Positions 1 to 13,445 are shown, counted from the stretch's first letter. The stretch: 28,433 bases of DNA from Priapulus caudatus (GCF_000485595.1 NW_014578539.1:32460-60892); one strand, 5' to 3'. The notes: generated by a model not told the origin, from the sequence alone. Translations and numbers: made by a program.

Positions 1-135
1 CCTTGCCTCGCCGCGAGAAAACGCATCTGAGGGGTCTACATTTTAAAAAATTTTTTTTCTGGAGAGGCGCCCCCGACCCCCCCTTTCGCATCAATTCATC
101 CCCCCCCCACTCCTTGGTACGGATTTACGCCCCTG
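1..135 (-). mobile_element. End of a degenerate hAT-like MITE
   Basis: The stretch from about 29 to 135 resembles 26379-26467: a 'tctacattttnaaaattt' block, then a G/C-rich block with runs of C, then a terminus whose reverse complement reads CAGGGGCGTAAATCC. This is close to the CAGTGGCG ends of hAT-type non-autonomous elements seen at 26216 and 26467. The other end lies outside the window or is lost, so no target duplication can be checked. No coding capacity. Bases 1-28 cannot be assigned separately. Confidence 0.45.
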
Positions 136-539
136 CTATACATACAATCCAACCTAGGATAGCGGCTACCGCCCTTATAGGAATGCCGATAACCCTTGTC
201 TATAAAGGACGCTTGGCGATTCCGTTGAGTGGCAGTAATACATTAAATCTACTTCTATCGAATAGACACCTGACCATAAAGAAAAGTTTTGGGGGTGCCT
301 TTAGGCTGACGCTTATATACAGGTTTTGAATGCTAAATAGTATCACAATTATTCGGATGATATTCACTGTGTTGGGGTGCAATGGCCAAACATTAATTTT
401 GTCTTTGCTGCCATGCAGGAACATGTATGCCCAATTGTATGAATAAAGGCATCACCTTAAAGCTCGGGGTTGGATGACCTTTGCGTCTGTCAAAACAATG
501 TTGCCCTAAAATAAATCGAACATTTAAAACCTACAGTAG
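136..539. other. Unique flank, no gene seen
   Basis: Between the MITE end and the start of the large repeat block. It has no second copy in the window and only short chance ORFs. I see no exon, RNA gene or repeat here. It is the left flank of the element array and would be the place to look for the original insertion site. Confidence 0.5.
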
Positions 540-3500
540 AATTAAGTCTTACTTATTAGCAAATACATTGATAACTTTACTCCACCTTCAAAAATTAATA
601 GAAATGTGTGACTGTTAATTAGCTTTTAATATTGTGACAGCAAATGGAGGCAACCAAAAGCTATGTAATGGACCTATTACCCATTAACAACTACCTAAAC
701 ATAATTTATTGGTCAGGTGACTCAGGTCACTGTTGTTCTTGATTTTCTGTTGGCTTTCATACCTCACCACTGCCGTATATTATGTATCAGCTAGTATACC
801 AAAGCCTTAAGCTGTCATGCTGAATTCCCACATAGTGTTATGCTGACCGCAGAAAGAAAAGGCGTGCGACTATTAGTTCCTGGCCAGATGCAGCATTGTT
901 TGCATGTTTTTCCTTCAAATGTGTTAGCGCCTAATTGCAGGCACTGCCCATGCATGATGACCGAACATTAGTACCAGTACCTACTACAGGTACCCTGATG
1001 CGACTATGGGACGTTGGCCCTGTGGACTACTACTCTGAGTGATTAGCACTATGATATCACAAACAACTTCCTCGTAAACAGCGCAGACACGCTGATATAT
1101 GGCAAAATCGAAGGCATAACATTAACAGACTACTCTAGCGGTCCGGTGTGTTGTCAGCACTTCATTATTATCTCATCACATATGTCATGATTATTCTGCA
1201 TCATGAGACGCACGTCTTAGCCATTATGGTTCTTTGTCAGGCTTAAAAATGGCCCATTTGCCCAAAAGACGTCGACTCCCCAATCCCAGCGCACAAGGAA
1301 TGAAGGACACATATTGACTGAGGAAAGAAGGACACATATGACTGAGAATACATACAAAGGTACTTGGTTAAAAGTGGCAAAGCCCACCATCTCTTGTGCC
1401 CAACAAGAACTGATAACACCCTCCCCCCCCCCTGCTGGCCTCGTCCCCCCCCCCCCTTCCCCCTGTGAGTATACGTGTCTAAAAGAGAAGATTAGCGAAA
1501 AAGATTCAAGTTAAGGAGCAAAATAATATAAAAAATAAAAACGTTAACAGGAGGTGCTGTTTGATGTAGAGGACCCCTCCCTGATAAGTATATATATAAT
1601 ACTTACTTCGCGTAGCCAGCATCAAGTAACTTAGCCAGCGGTTTCTCTATACATAGCGACGCACAGCCTGGGCGCACCGCCCTATGGGTCAAAACTTTAA
1701 CAAATCGCCCGTGTGTGAAAATGTTCTCTTCTATTTACTGCATAAAGTATATCTTCTAGTATCTATACTACCTTTATAAGTAGGACGGTCCCTGTATACA
1801 GAGCAGTTGCGCGCGATGACAAGTCGCCGAAAAAAAATCGCAGGGGCTCACTGGTGATCGGCCCTGGCGACGGCATTTGTTTCCAAATGGCATCCACACG
1901 CTGCCGCTTAAGTACAGCGCTGTATGGCATACGCTGTACAATGGTCCGTAGCCTAATTAATTAGGGAACACTAATCGAGCCTTCAATTAAACTCAAAAGT
2001 ATACAGGAAAGATTATAGTTCTAAGACATGTCTACGGTGGGTGCTACCTAGATTTCTAGAACGGGGGCAATAACACATGTTTACAGCTGCTGACGCGATG
2101 TGGAGAGTGGAAACGTCATCTTATTTTGTGTGAATTACAGGTTGCTCATTATTCTTCCAAAATGACTGGGTGCTTGTGTTTACACTTAAGAAAAAGTGGT
2201 TAGCAATTAAGCCTAATCATATTCGTCGACAAATCTGTTTGCCTTGCGTGAGGGTGCAGTGTGACATTACTGAGTTTGGGAGCTTCAGGTAATGCGTCCG
2301 GCGCGAAACGATCTGCAGTTACATGGTGGTCTAGAAATCTGTTAGATACATATAAACACATAGTGGGCTTATCTCAGTGATCGCTGTGGATCTTGAGTTT
2401 ATTTGTAAAGGCGCGTGAGTGGCTTTAATTAATTAGCACTGTATCTACGCGCGGGCACGGTATCGCCCCACGCAGGCTTAAGTTACTACGCACACTTCGC
2501 TGATGGCGCGGGGGGCTGAGTGTAAATAAAGTGTACAATTTTAATACTATCATTATGGCTGGCTCGCGAACGATTTGAGCTTACATTTGGTTAGAAATAT
2601 TAGATACATATAGTTACACATGTCTTAGCTATAATCTCCTGCAAATTTTGAGCTTTATTTAAGCATGATTACGTCTTAATTAATGTACTACGGGACCATT
2701 GTACAGCTATCCATCACACGCTGTACCTATGAAGGCGGTGGCAGCGCGTGTGAATCCATTTTGGAAACAACTTATCGGCGTCAATCCTGGAGTTCGGCGC
2801 AACTCTCTGCTATTATTAGAGGACCCTACACTACTAAATATATCCAATTACATACCTGTATTTGAGTGGATCCACAATGCGCTGTTTTCTTCCCCAAACT
2901 GGCCGCTACTTACCTCCTTTGCTCTCAATTTTTCCCTTCAGAAGACAAACCCTGCTTATAGTACAGTATACATTTCTGCCCACAACAATAAAAAATAATT
3001 AACTGCCCATCACGTATCAATCGCCCAGAAAGTTATTGAGCATGACTGAACAATGTACCTTTATAGTCCAGTGTTGCCAGACAGGCCTCAACCTTGTACC
3101 ATTCAGAGGACAGCCGGAAGTAGCGTATAAATTTGATAGCTTAGCCTTAGGACGTTGATTACAAAAATGGTGCATGACTAGCAATCCCGAAAGAGTAGCA
3201 TTTCTTGTATATTTTTTTAGCTCGGAAATATCCGGGTACTATATAGGTCGACTTTGACGGTTCTTATGTATTCAATACCCCAACGCTAGAAATATTCTTT
3301 CCTATGATGTTTTTTATTTGTTGACTTGATTGTACTTCATATGGGGTCCTAAAACAAATTTCAGCTTGGTTGCACCAAATGGCACTTGGGGCATACTCTT
3401 AGTAATTTGCCCCACAAATCCCAAAATTCGGGGCCCGCTGGATCACGCCATCTGCAAAATTTAAAACGTTTTAACCACTTGACCTAAAAGTTGGATGGTG

Positions 3501-3935
3501 TCCAATACATACTTTTATAGGGTGTTTCATATGTGCGTTAGAATCCACTATTGGTGACGCGTTTATTTTTTCGGTCAAGGTCAGCCTTTAGGAGTCAGAA
3601 GCTACAAGCGTCAAGTCAAGGTCTGTGAAATTGTACTGTTTCAGCAATCGCAACCACATAAATGGAAATTTCAACTAATTACATTCTTAGTTTAATCATC
3701 GCCACAGGGAATGGGCATAATCCTATATTCATTTGGACATATTTGGCAGATGAAAAACATAAGAGCCATATTTGAAACGTAATCACACGTCCGTGATCTG
3801 CCACTAAACACAGTGGTCGGCTGATTTGGTTGTCCATCCGACCTGGACCTGGTAGTGTTAACACGTAGGTTGTAAATTATTTTAGCTGCAGAAGGCACCA
3901 AGGTCATGCACTGCATAGGGCATGAACATGTGGCC
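540..3935. other. Non-coding left part of body A
   Basis: AT-rich, with no ORF of recognisable function. It holds a 24-bp tandem duplication around 1300-1345 (a 'gaaggacacatatgactgag' unit, with an extra t in the first copy) and runs of C near 1420-1465. It also holds a long inverted repeat (1741-1964 with 2676-2845) and direct repeats near 2297-2420 and 2530-2660. The cleaner counterpart is 14512-17302 in body B. Confidence 0.6.
1741..2845. repeat. Long inverted repeat, copy A
   Basis: The left arm, about 1741-1964, is the noisy reverse complement of about 2676-2845. The matched core includes the block running from 'ttccaaatgg' through 'cgcttaagtacagcgctgta' to 'caatggtccgtag'. The loop carries direct repeats. 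It is the same structure as 15541-16397 in copy B, where the arms match better. Confidence 0.65.
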
Positions 3936-5560
3936 TTACTCCCACTCAATCATCCAGGTAATCGAGATTCAGAAAGACTATTCTCAAACATCCACATGGG
4001 GCCTTCACCCTGCATCGATCTGATCACCCCTTCACAAAATCCTCTCCCTCATGGACATCCTTTATTCTAAACAATTCTCATCTTAGCCTGAGCATCTCGG
4101 GTCTACTTAGTGTATGGATTGTACCAGAGCAGATTCAGTATGGGACGGGCTGCAATGAAAATGTTCTCTTGTTGGGACAGCACACATGCTTCCGGTGGGT
4201 GCCAATACAGCCCATAACACCAGTTAGATTAACACAATCTGTTGTCTGATCACTAATCACCACGGATCACGCCTTGTCTATACGTTTAGCAGCCATCAAG
4301 GACATAGGAGGGATGGCCATGGGTAATCTCGGGCGTTCTGTGTATCAGTGACGCAAATACACCATTTCGTCCCCGAGTAGCCATTGTTGCAGTTTTAAGC
4401 TCTGCTACATTGAAGGTACACAACACGCTTGCCGGAGCCTCTCTTTGTTGTTTCTTGCTCTTTCTCCATGCATTTTGCAGCCTCTTTGTTGCGCAGGCAT
4501 AACTGGGTAATGGAGAGTTTTTAAATTATAGTCGATGATAACTTCACCGCCGCCGCATTCTCTCATAGATCCTATGGCCGCAGACATCTTGGTACTTGTC
4601 GAAGACTATCAATCGATTTTTTCGCCCATATACCATCTTGGGGGATAGCCACTTAAACGGCATTGAATAGATGCATGATCAGATCTTGAGCGGACTGCCA
4701 CCATGTGGCCACACGTAGATATGTAGAACAGCTGTTGAAACATCCACGATGACAATGTCAGGACTGCTGGATGGCAAGAGACCTCACGCACACCAAGGCG
4801 TCCTTGACCAACCCTGATTGTTCCTTTGCGCGAGACCAACCATGCGTCTCATCAATGAGGGATGAAGGCCACGTGCATGTCACAGCTCATAGGCAAAACA
4901 GAGTCAAGCCCTTACCATCTGCCGCCTGGCTGACAATCATCAATAGCCGGAAGAAAACTATGTTCTCAACGTCTCATACTGGTGGCCTAGGGCCTGGGTT
5001 GCTCTTAACTGCTTCTGCAGGAGTGAACAGACATTTTGGCTGGTATGGGTCGCTAGAAGAACCCATCAGGGCGAGCTTGCGCGAGGTATTTTTGCTTCCA
5101 TCTTTCTTCCATGTGTATCACAATCGACATCTGGAGCAACATTCACACCACGCTATGAGGGACCCCAATTCTGGCCAGATGACTGGGTTGAGGCAGCATG
5201 AGAGGCGGCGGGTTAATCTTCAAGGTGCGGGGGATGCACGGTATTCTTCCACCTCGCATCGAATGAGATCACGGAGTCATTTGCATCAAAGACACGGGGG
5301 GGCCTCACTCATTCATTGAGCTGTTTCTGGTGCAGTGATTGACCTGCGTGCCTACGCAAGATGCAGAGTAGATATCAGTCCCACACGGTCTGACCACTCT
5401 GATGCGACAGTCGATCAGCGGCAATCGATCGACTCCACTCACAAACTAACTCAGCATGACAGAGCTAGCTTGGACTGCGTCCTTTAACATTTTAGTACGA
5501 ATTATGACCAAAAGAAAGCCTCCCAAGGAGATAACGTAGGGTGACCTGGCTTCCAACCAA
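3936..5560 (-). pseudogene. FEN/XPG-like nuclease remnant (minus type), copy A
   Basis: Collinear with the better preserved minus-strand gene at 17303-18711. Short readable pieces survive in several frames: GEVIIDYNL (about 4510-4540) and RLGVREV (about 4780-4800). The acidic tail maps near 3936-3990, with the stop at 3938-3936. The same internal segment is missing as in copy B, between the DDTDV block and the Cys-rich tail near 4190-4220. Frames break every few tens of bases, so this is a pseudogene or an uncorrected sequence. The 182-codon plus-strand ORF at 4771-5319 is antisense to it and is not a gene. Confidence 0.55.
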
Positions 5561-5564
5561 TCAA

Positions 5565-7112
5565 ATGCTTCCAAGCGATAATGTTCCTGGTGTCCAGCGT
5601 GCTGGAAGGGTAGTGACCAGAAGTCATTTGCCGAAGTCTCTTGGCCAGTGAGCGTCTTCTTTGCATGCGGCCTGCCCTACACGAAGGTGCTTCAAGGTGA
5701 CAGGATTCGACGTTGGTTCTCGATGGTATCTACCCGCAGAAGAATCATCAAACGAACGCAGAAAGGGAGAGCAGAGGTGACAGAGGTCCGGGAAGCGAAT
5801 CCGGAACATCTTCAAACCCGGAGCCACAAGGCTAAATACAGTGCGAGAAGACTTTCCTGTGGTTAGCTCAAAGCAACAAGCAAGTCCTTACCATTTAGAT
5901 GTGGTTCTGTAACAAAGCAAATGGACGTAAGACAAAGACATAGTACGTAGGAGGCTACGGGTGGAAAACACTGTTTCGTCGCTAAACGGTGTGCCGAGTT
6001 ATACTTGCTACCAGTATATAGTCAGTCTGCTGCCCCGCGAATTGAAAGTATGCAGGGGAGCTTAGTATCAATGTTAAGCCAGTGAGGCTGCATACCTACC
6101 GAATTCTCTATCACATGCAAGCCCATGCCCGCAAAATCATCGTAGCCGCTTTGACTGTCAGTCTGTCGTGGTATCCGTATGAGACACGGATGTTATTAGG
6201 GTCATGTTGCCTTGGCCAAGTCAAGAGCTTTATATTCAACCCCAGATGTTTCATCAAATGCTGGGTCGCCATTCACCAGAGTAAAGCTACATTTAAGATG
6301 TCGCACAAACTAGTAGAGAGCATAGGATCCAAGTTGTAGGTAGATCCCTCCAGGCCTACATGCGGTTCAGCTGGATGCCGACCACTGTCAGCCGCCTTTG
6401 CGGGTGCATGCGGTGGTGTAAGCAATTCTGGGTGGCCCAGCGTAATCGTGAGCCAGTCCAACGCAAGCAGCTTTACTAGGTAGCGCAGATCAGTGACGAG
6501 TTCCAGCGAGCTGTTCCAGCCAATGGGCAGGATTGCTGGTGTGGTCAGATCGAGTTTGTCCCTGCGCCGGTCTTCATAAGCTTTACCTTGCGAGATGCTA
6601 TTGCTTAGAAACTCTGCGGACAAGCGACGCTCAATAGCAACTGCCGACGGCTACCGTCTGTTCACGCCTGAAGAAGGCAGACGTGTTCGACTTAGATCCG
6701 GCTCCCCTTGGCGAGTGACACGACCCTTTGCCAAAACACTCTCTACGAGTCAATTATGAGATCTTGCCTCTATGGAGGACGCGAGAAGCTACTGCGAAGT
6801 CTATGCAAAAAGATGTCCAGAAATACCATCACCAGTAGGATCTGCGTTGTGCGTGCAGGGAAGATGCGCCCAAACGTGCGTCGGGCGACTGGTATGCGCA
6901 TGGGCAGCCGGCTCCAAATACGCAGTTTCTGAAGCCGGCTATGACGTGCTAGTGCAGTAGGTTTCCTAGCCCCAAGCTTCCATCGTAGTTCCTGCCTTAC
7001 TAACGGCCATGCCGATGCCCGAACCTGTGTCGGCCCTCCCAGGAATGTACCAACGGCACCAAGAAATGCACGACGAATGATGTATGTATCTGATGATGAT
7101 GATTAGCTCTAG
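5565..7112 (+). pseudogene. FEN/XPG-like nuclease remnant (plus type), copy A
   Basis: Collinear with 18697-20006. Recognisable pieces, in shifting frames, are: a block matching the FxxVxxENSIK-type region near 5700-5760; YHMQAHARK (about 6109-6135), in the place of an ILLHAxHA-type block; KLVESIGSKL (6309-6338); remnants of GCDTVSAFAG (about 6370-6405); EIPSPVGS (about 6817-6840); and a tail rich in Cys then Asp ending at TAG 7110-7112. All blocks of the family are still present in order, but no frame stays open beyond about 115 codons. Function is inferred from fold-type motifs only. Confidence 0.55.
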
Positions 7113-9404
7113 GTAAGAGTCTTTTGCCCAACAGCTTAAAATAAATCAAATGTAACTTTACCACGTGCTGAGTGTTTGATTTTTTAGAGAAAAACTGTAT
7201 TTATAACACCGATTGGCTATAGTATACATATGTCTTGTTTTGAAAAAGAAAAGAAACCCGCCTACTTAATTCATTATATATCGTGTATAAATCAATGGTT
7301 GCTCATGGCCCCAACTGCCCATTAATCCCACGTTTGACAAATTATGATAACATGACTCTTTCTTTATATATCAGCGAAGATGATGCTTGCAAAACCTCGG
7401 ACACCAAGCCAAGTCTCCAATGAGGGACAAGTTCTACAAATGGCCATATTGAAGGAACGAGACAGGCCCCAAACAGAGGATCGAGACGATTATATAATTA
7501 GCCCTGAATAATTTAAGGAGCCTGTAAACTAAATTACGTTAGCTTATGAATATGCCTAACATGTGCTGCGAATGCCGTTCTTGAGAAGGTAAAGATTGCA
7601 CCTTTTAGCAATGTGTGTATGGCTGTCTCTTGCCTATCGAATTTTGAAAACGAGAAAACGTTACTCTAGACGCTAAAATATTAGCTTTAGTTTGCTGATT
7701 ATGGTATGCGAGCATGTCCCGCGTTAGCTTTATGACAACAAGAATGAAATTTTTAATGTTGGCTGTACATTTATTATAAAATGAACCTATTGACCTCTCT
7801 GCATATCGACATTACGCCCAAAAACTTTCGTTTTAAAAATAGAATTGTTTATTCGATTTATAATTTGGACATTTGAGCATTTGTAAGCTATTCAGGCAGT
7901 CATCATCCAATTTCAGATGACTGTCATTTGATCACGTGATCTTCGGCAGAAAGGCCTACTCATAGAAAGCTTGCTTATCATAGATTATAATAAAACATTT
8001 CAGCTTATTGCAGCATTCCAAAAATCATGATTAGCCACTGTCCCTCCATATGGCACAAAACCCTATTTTTTGGGTCTTCTGCTCGCCCTTCATGGACTAT
8101 TATATGTGTTGAGCTCAAATGCAGTATATCCTGCTTTGCCATATTTTAACAAGCCTAAAATTAATCGACAAATACAGCCTAAAAATGGAATAGTTAGTGT
8201 ATTGTTTGACGAAGCTGGTGATATTTGATTCTACTTGACTCCCATCTGAAGCAAACTCTCCTAGCTGGTTCCACACTCATCAGCTGTATGCGGAAGAGCC
8301 AAAACAAATATCTCTGGGTGCGAAATAATGATACACATGCTGTGCAACGCATAGCTGCGGAAACAATTAGCTGCCGATTCACACGAGCCGAGAAAAGTAT
8401 GCCGTTTCAAACGCTAAATATATACGGCGGCTTGCCTTTAGCCACGCAGCTTGCTTAGCCGCCGAATGCTCCAGCTTGCTAAGCGCGGAATCATATCCGC
8501 CGCCAACTAAGCCCGCACGTATATTCGGCACACGCTGGCCGCGTATCAGGGGCTCGAATTAACCGACGTCGGGCATCGACGGCAATTGCCGAGCGTGCCC
8601 CTCATCAATCGCCGTAGCTGCCCCTGAAAATCCCAACCCGACCGACGGCAGTGACCTGCCTATCGCCGCTTTTCTGTAATTGCCGTCGGTGCCTCGACCT
8701 CTTCAGGCTAGACTGCCGGTTTGCTGGGCCGCACTGTTGTCGCAGAGCAATGTACATATCTCTAGCAGCAACGCGGTGAGGCCCCCTGCGCCGCGCCCGG
8801 ATACCCAGTCTTACCCGGCGCCCGGTAAAAACAATTAACAGTAGGTATACAGTGCGCCTTGCCCAACCGCGCAGTAGCACGATCAGATAAATAGACTGCA
8901 CCTGTCGCTAGTTGCCCGTGGTAGAACACGAATATTAAATGCCTGCACGGCCCGGTTGAACTCGTGCCCCCCCGGCAGTGCCCCCGCACTTTTACCAAGC
9001 GCGGGGGAAACGACGCGTTCGCCGCAGAATAGGCCAGTGATCTGTACGGTACTCGTGTAGCTTGCTAAGGTGCCAAGTAAATTTAGAGAATTTTAGTAGA
9101 ATTCATACGATGAACACAAGAGCTTTCCATAACAATGGCCTTGTGCCATTCTCACAATTTGTAGCAGGGTTGCCGTTTTGATGCCTTTTAAAATTGCCTC
9201 GGCTGGCCCATCGTTCATCTTAGACGAAAATTCAAGGCAGATTTCTCACATATGCCCCCAAAAAATTGCCCTTACCCCGTGTCGTCGCCCCTTAATTCGA
9301 GGCCTGCCGCGTATGATTGTTTCGTGCTGAACGCCACTTGTTCGTGTTGTTCGCCGCATTGTGAACGCAGTTGTTACGGCTGTGAATGCCGAAACTGGGT
9401 AGCG
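7113..9404. other. Non-coding right part of body A
   Basis: Collinear with 20007-22014. It is AT-rich to about 8400, then markedly richer in GC and CpG at about 8430-9060, then mixed to the X segment. No open frame of recognisable content and no RNA gene were seen. Confidence 0.55.
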
Positions 9405-10625
9405 CCCTCTAACCTAGACTGCTTACCCGTTTCGCTAGCACGACGTTAGGCGTAGGCCCCGTGTTGGAAACTGCTCGACCCTGGATGCGGGTACCCAGGC
9501 TATATTCTATACCGCGCTAACCATAAGCCTCGACATCTCGGCGTGTTAACGGTTTTTAACCGGACTTTAGCACACCAACTAAGTACCGTGGTAATCAGCT
9601 AAGCCGTGTATACGTGGTGAACGCAGCTTATAGGTCACTCGCGAATTTACCACTCGTTCAATTGATAGATATGACAACAGACACAGGCTCATTTACTTCA
9701 AAATAATATTAAAATAATATGCAACCATTATTTAAAAATGCCAAGAATATGTATGGTAGCCTTATCTATAGTTATGCATAGTACTTTTACAAGTTACGAG
9801 TTATTACTAGTGCGAAGACATGGTCTGGAAAACTAAGGAATTTTCATTGGACTGGCCGGCTTATAATTTACCGGGATGTAACTGCCTTTGGTGTGTCGCG
9901 GGTACTGGAGAATGCTCATGATGCCTGGAATAAACTCACCATACTTTTTTCAGGGCACATTTGCCAAACTTGCCCACACTTCTATTGAACAAGTTTCCAT
10001 ATGTGATTGATCCATCGTCATCAAGCAGATCATTGACCTTCCCTAATAAAACATTAATTTTCACTCAGTTTAGAGCCTAAAATTAACATACTTAGACATT
10101 ATTACTAGGTTAATTAGCTAGCACAGGCCACACTTGGAACGTGTCTATAATAAAAATAAAGTAAAACGCATAAATACAACACGTGAAATGTATGTGTTAT
10201 ACCAAAGTCTTAATGTTTCTCTACTTCTATATTCGCCTATTATGCCCGATAATTACTGATAGAATACCGCTCATATGCTCACTCGGCAAACACACAATGT
10301 ACACGCACGCATGCCCATGTGCCACAGACAACAAGAGAGAATGAGAACTCTCTTCTTGTTGCTTCAAACAACTTGTTGTTGTGGCCACAGGGCGATGCCT
10401 GATGCGGTGTACTACATGTGTGCTTGCAGCATGAGCATGTTGAGCGCGTAATTTACAGGCTAATTATGCGACAATAACAGGCGAAATAGATTTAGGTATT
10501 ATAACACTGTAGGGGGTACTACTAGCTCTATCTGATAAGCCGTCTATGAGTTCCCTGGTTGTACTGCCGGAACTAACCCTGGCGTACCGGGTCCGGTGCT
10601 TATACGCGCGAAGGTACCCTGCGTA
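9405..10625. repeat. Segment X, copy 1
   Basis: Shared with 13473-14511 and 22015-23090. It begins at 'ctctaacctagactgc' and ends in the 'actgccggaactaaccctgg' block followed by a degraded CCGGTATACCGG. It contains the quasi-palindrome 10221-10495. It is about 12% longer than the middle copy through many single-base insertions. No coding content was recognised. Confidence 0.7.
10221..10495. repeat. Quasi-palindrome in X copy 1
   Basis: The two halves are reverse complements with many small indels: 'ctacttctatattcgcc' at the left and 'ggcgaaatagatttag' at the right. The inner hairpin is built on 'caacaag...cttgttg'. It is the noisy version of the cleaner palindrome at 14168-14415. Confidence 0.7.
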
Positions 10626-10659
10626 AACTATCTGATAATGCGTTTAGGCAGGCGTTCGT

Positions 10660-12055
10660 TCCCCAGGAATGAAATTCAAACAGGGGCGGAGGGCAAGGGT
10701 AGCTGGGTGGCAGGGGAGGGGAGGCGGGTGGAAACTAGCGGGGGAGGGCCACTCGGGGAGCGGGGAAACTAGAGTCGCCGGGGTCGGGTCGGCGCGGTGT
10801 ATTTCCTACCGTACGATAATTAACATGCGTAAAAGTCGCAGCACCACACCCACTAGTCAACAAATTGGTTGGGTATTTGTGGTTCTTGTAGTATTACTCA
10901 ACGATAGCCCGAGTCGGGCTTGTGTACTGCAGTCGTGTTGGTACAGTGGCAGCCAGTGCTTAACTGTCTGACATTGTCAGGTGTTGCGCCTTAAGTCTTA
11001 GGGCGCGCGTACGTATGGAATGACGCCGCTAACGTGGCGTGCTTGCCGTGTACGTGGTCCTGCAGCGGTGGCGGCCATGCGAGTGGGCTATGGCACGGCT
11101 TTTAACAATACACTGCGGTGTACGCGGCGGGCTGTCGCTGCGGCGCCGCGCGTGCTTGTAGTGTATGGAAGCAGAACCCCGTCATAACGCAACCACCGAC
11201 ACGTGTTCTAAGGAATCTCGAATTGCCACGTGGTCCGCAAGTCTTTATTTTTGATTACACCACACGTCACGCATCGAGATTTCATATTTCGACACGTCTT
11301 GGCAATTCCGCAATTACTACCAGCGTTCGCTTACCAATCCTCTTCTCAAGAACCTTACTCTGTCAGCTATATTCTGAATTACAACCACGTCCGGTGTAAT
11401 TCTTCTTGCGCAACCACGACGCTATACTTCGAATACAACCTACTCCGCTATATAAAATACTTATACGCACCGACGGGTGCGGTGCTTGTAATTCCGAATT
11501 GAAGACGAGGAGAATTTTTAAATGCGGGGGCGAAGGGATTCAATAGCAGTCGGAAAGAGGATTACACTGACGTGGCTTGTATTCGGAGTGTGCGGACGGC
11601 CGAGTTGTTCTGGAAAGAATTAAGACAGCTTTGTCTCGACATATCGAACCGATCGGTGCAAGCAGCGCCGCGCCGTCTGCGTGTCGAAAGAATTAGGGAT
11701 GAGTGTTGTAAATTGCGACCGACGCAGTCTAAATGAACCTGCCCACGCTAAGTTTGCGCAATCGTACGGGAGAACTTGCTTTACTGCTTAGCGGTGTAGA
11801 TGCTCGTTAAAGTCAACGGCCACATCAGGGATTGTTCTTTAAATCAATGAATTAATATTAAACGGTCGTGTATACCTTATACTCGGTCCGTTAAATCGCA
11901 CAATTCAGGGATTGTTCTTAACATGCGAAATATATACTAAATAGACTAGCTACCAGGGTCGATCGAGCTGGGCCGGCGCTGTCAGTTTTAATGTGATCGA
12001 TCCAATCCGGTTTGCAGATACGTCTGAATAGTTCTGGTACAGTGGGCGCTTATCG
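10660..12055. repeat. Segment Y, long variant (copy A side)
   Basis: Starts with 'gaaattcaaacagg' and a G-rich tract, as at 23097 and 23860. It continues through 'accacacc...' and ends with a degraded 'ttatactcgg...ctaccagggt' block near 11870-11970, as at 24260-24290. About 11180-11700 has no match in the other Y copies that I can see. A short direct repeat 'cagggattgttctt' occurs near 11826 and 11907. No recognisable protein is encoded. Confidence 0.5.
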
Positions 12056-13445
12056 GTTAGCGGAGTAGGAGCAGTGAAAGCGCGCCAGGGGAGGGGGAAA
12101 GGGAGGGGGAGGGAGGAGGAGTTTTAGAGTAGTAATAGTAGGTGGGGAGAAAGAGAAAGGGGAGAAAAAGGATAGAATAAGGTGGTGGAGCTGAGGGGCG
12201 GTAGATAGAAGGCTCACGGTGGAGACGGAGGAGGGGAGAGAAGTGCGTGGAGAAAGGAGGAAGGCGCCTATCGGCACAGAAGCGCCGTAGCAATCAGCTC
12301 GGTGACAGAATGGAACCATGGCGAGAAAGCTGCGATGTGTGACGGAGGAGGGAAAGGGATTGTATGTCCCAGGGCCAGAAACAAGACTAGAACCCGAGAT
12401 GTAGCTGGGAGTGGACACGCGCTGGGGGCGCTGGGAGTGAGACCTGGTCCGCGGGTGATGAGAAGGAGGGAGGGGGAAAAAAGCTGCGTGGAGTGATAAG
12501 TACCGGAAGACAGAATAGGCCGGAGAACGGCCTGGGGAGCAAAATGGGACGCTAGATCGTTGAGATAGTGATGAGGGGGAGAAGGTATGGGAGGTATGCT
12601 CGAGTGCTGTTGCCGGTTAGGCCTAGGGAGTAGCGTAGGACCCGCACTCCACGTAAGTGAGGTGAGGCGGGCAACTAGCTGGGGTGCGAGTATGAGAGGA
12701 GTGATTCAGAGGAATTGGGGTTAGCCATCCCGTGCGGAGGAATGGAGTAATTCAGAGACGAGGAAGGAGAGAAGCAGGGGGCGGTGGAGAAGCGAGCGCG
12801 GAGGGGGGACTTGATGACATGCGACCGACAGAGAAGGAGGATGCGAGGGGAAAGAAGGAGCGGCTGAGTAGGGGAGCGAGGGCGAGAAGCTCTGGCGGGC
12901 AGTGGGGAGCGGGAGAGAGTAGGGAGGGCTGTGTGAGAGATTTCTGTGCTTGGTTGGTGTAAGCAAGGACGGAAAGCGGGATGGAAGCACTCACTGAGTG
13001 GAGAAAAGTAGAGGATAGGCGGAGAAGGAGAAGCAAGAGTACGGCCACACACCAGTAGAAGAGCGGGGCGAGAAGGGGTAGTTTGGGAGAATGAGGAAGG
13101 GGAACGCGGCGGTTACTGGGGAAAGCTGGGTGAGAAGGGTGATATAGAGTAATAGAAGAAGATAAATAGCATGGTGCGAGAGAGTCTCGTAGGAAGGGTG
13201 CGGGAGAAGGTTGAGAAGCGTTGAGGAGGACAGCGGGATGGGAAGGGCAGCTCGTAACAGTAACCGTGTCGTGTGACAGGGAGTAGGGGGATGTAACAGG
13301 AGAAACTGAAGCTGTGGAGAAGTGAGGAGGGGTTGCATGGGACATGTTGCACTGTTCGGTCATTGTCGTTGCGAGCAAAGGTGCGATGGCCTGTGATAAG
13401 CTGGGGGATGGAGGACTCGCACGGAGAAGGGAGAAGGAGATTCTC
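12056..13445. repeat. 1.4-kb purine-rich (G/A) tract
   Basis: The plus strand is almost entirely G and A, with T and C thinly scattered, in long runs of ggga/gaggag type. The complementary strand gives long Ser/Pro/Leu-rich open frames (for example 12752-13462) because pyrimidine-only codons contain no stops; these are artefacts of composition. It is present only between Y and the middle X, not in the copy B side, and may be an expansion of the G-rich tract that starts every Y. Confidence 0.7.

Larger units (their letters stand above)
540..9404. mobile_element. Element body, copy A
   Basis: Collinear with 14512-22014 over its whole length, starting at 'aattaagtcttacttattag' in both. It carries the same two head-to-head coding remnants (3936-5560 minus, 5565-7112 plus) and the same inverted repeat. 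Copy A is about 15% longer because of a very high density of 1-3 base insertions. It also has block insertions absent from B: a poly-C rich ~40 bp near 1420-1465, ~75 bp near 2220-2295, and ~65 bp near 3790-3855. No TIRs or known transposase were recognised at either end. The left boundary is well defined because the flank changes sharply at 540. Confidence 0.7.

Noticed and set aside
4771-5319. 182-codon plus-strand open frame
   Set aside because: Antisense to the minus-strand nuclease-like remnant of body A; not open in copy B.
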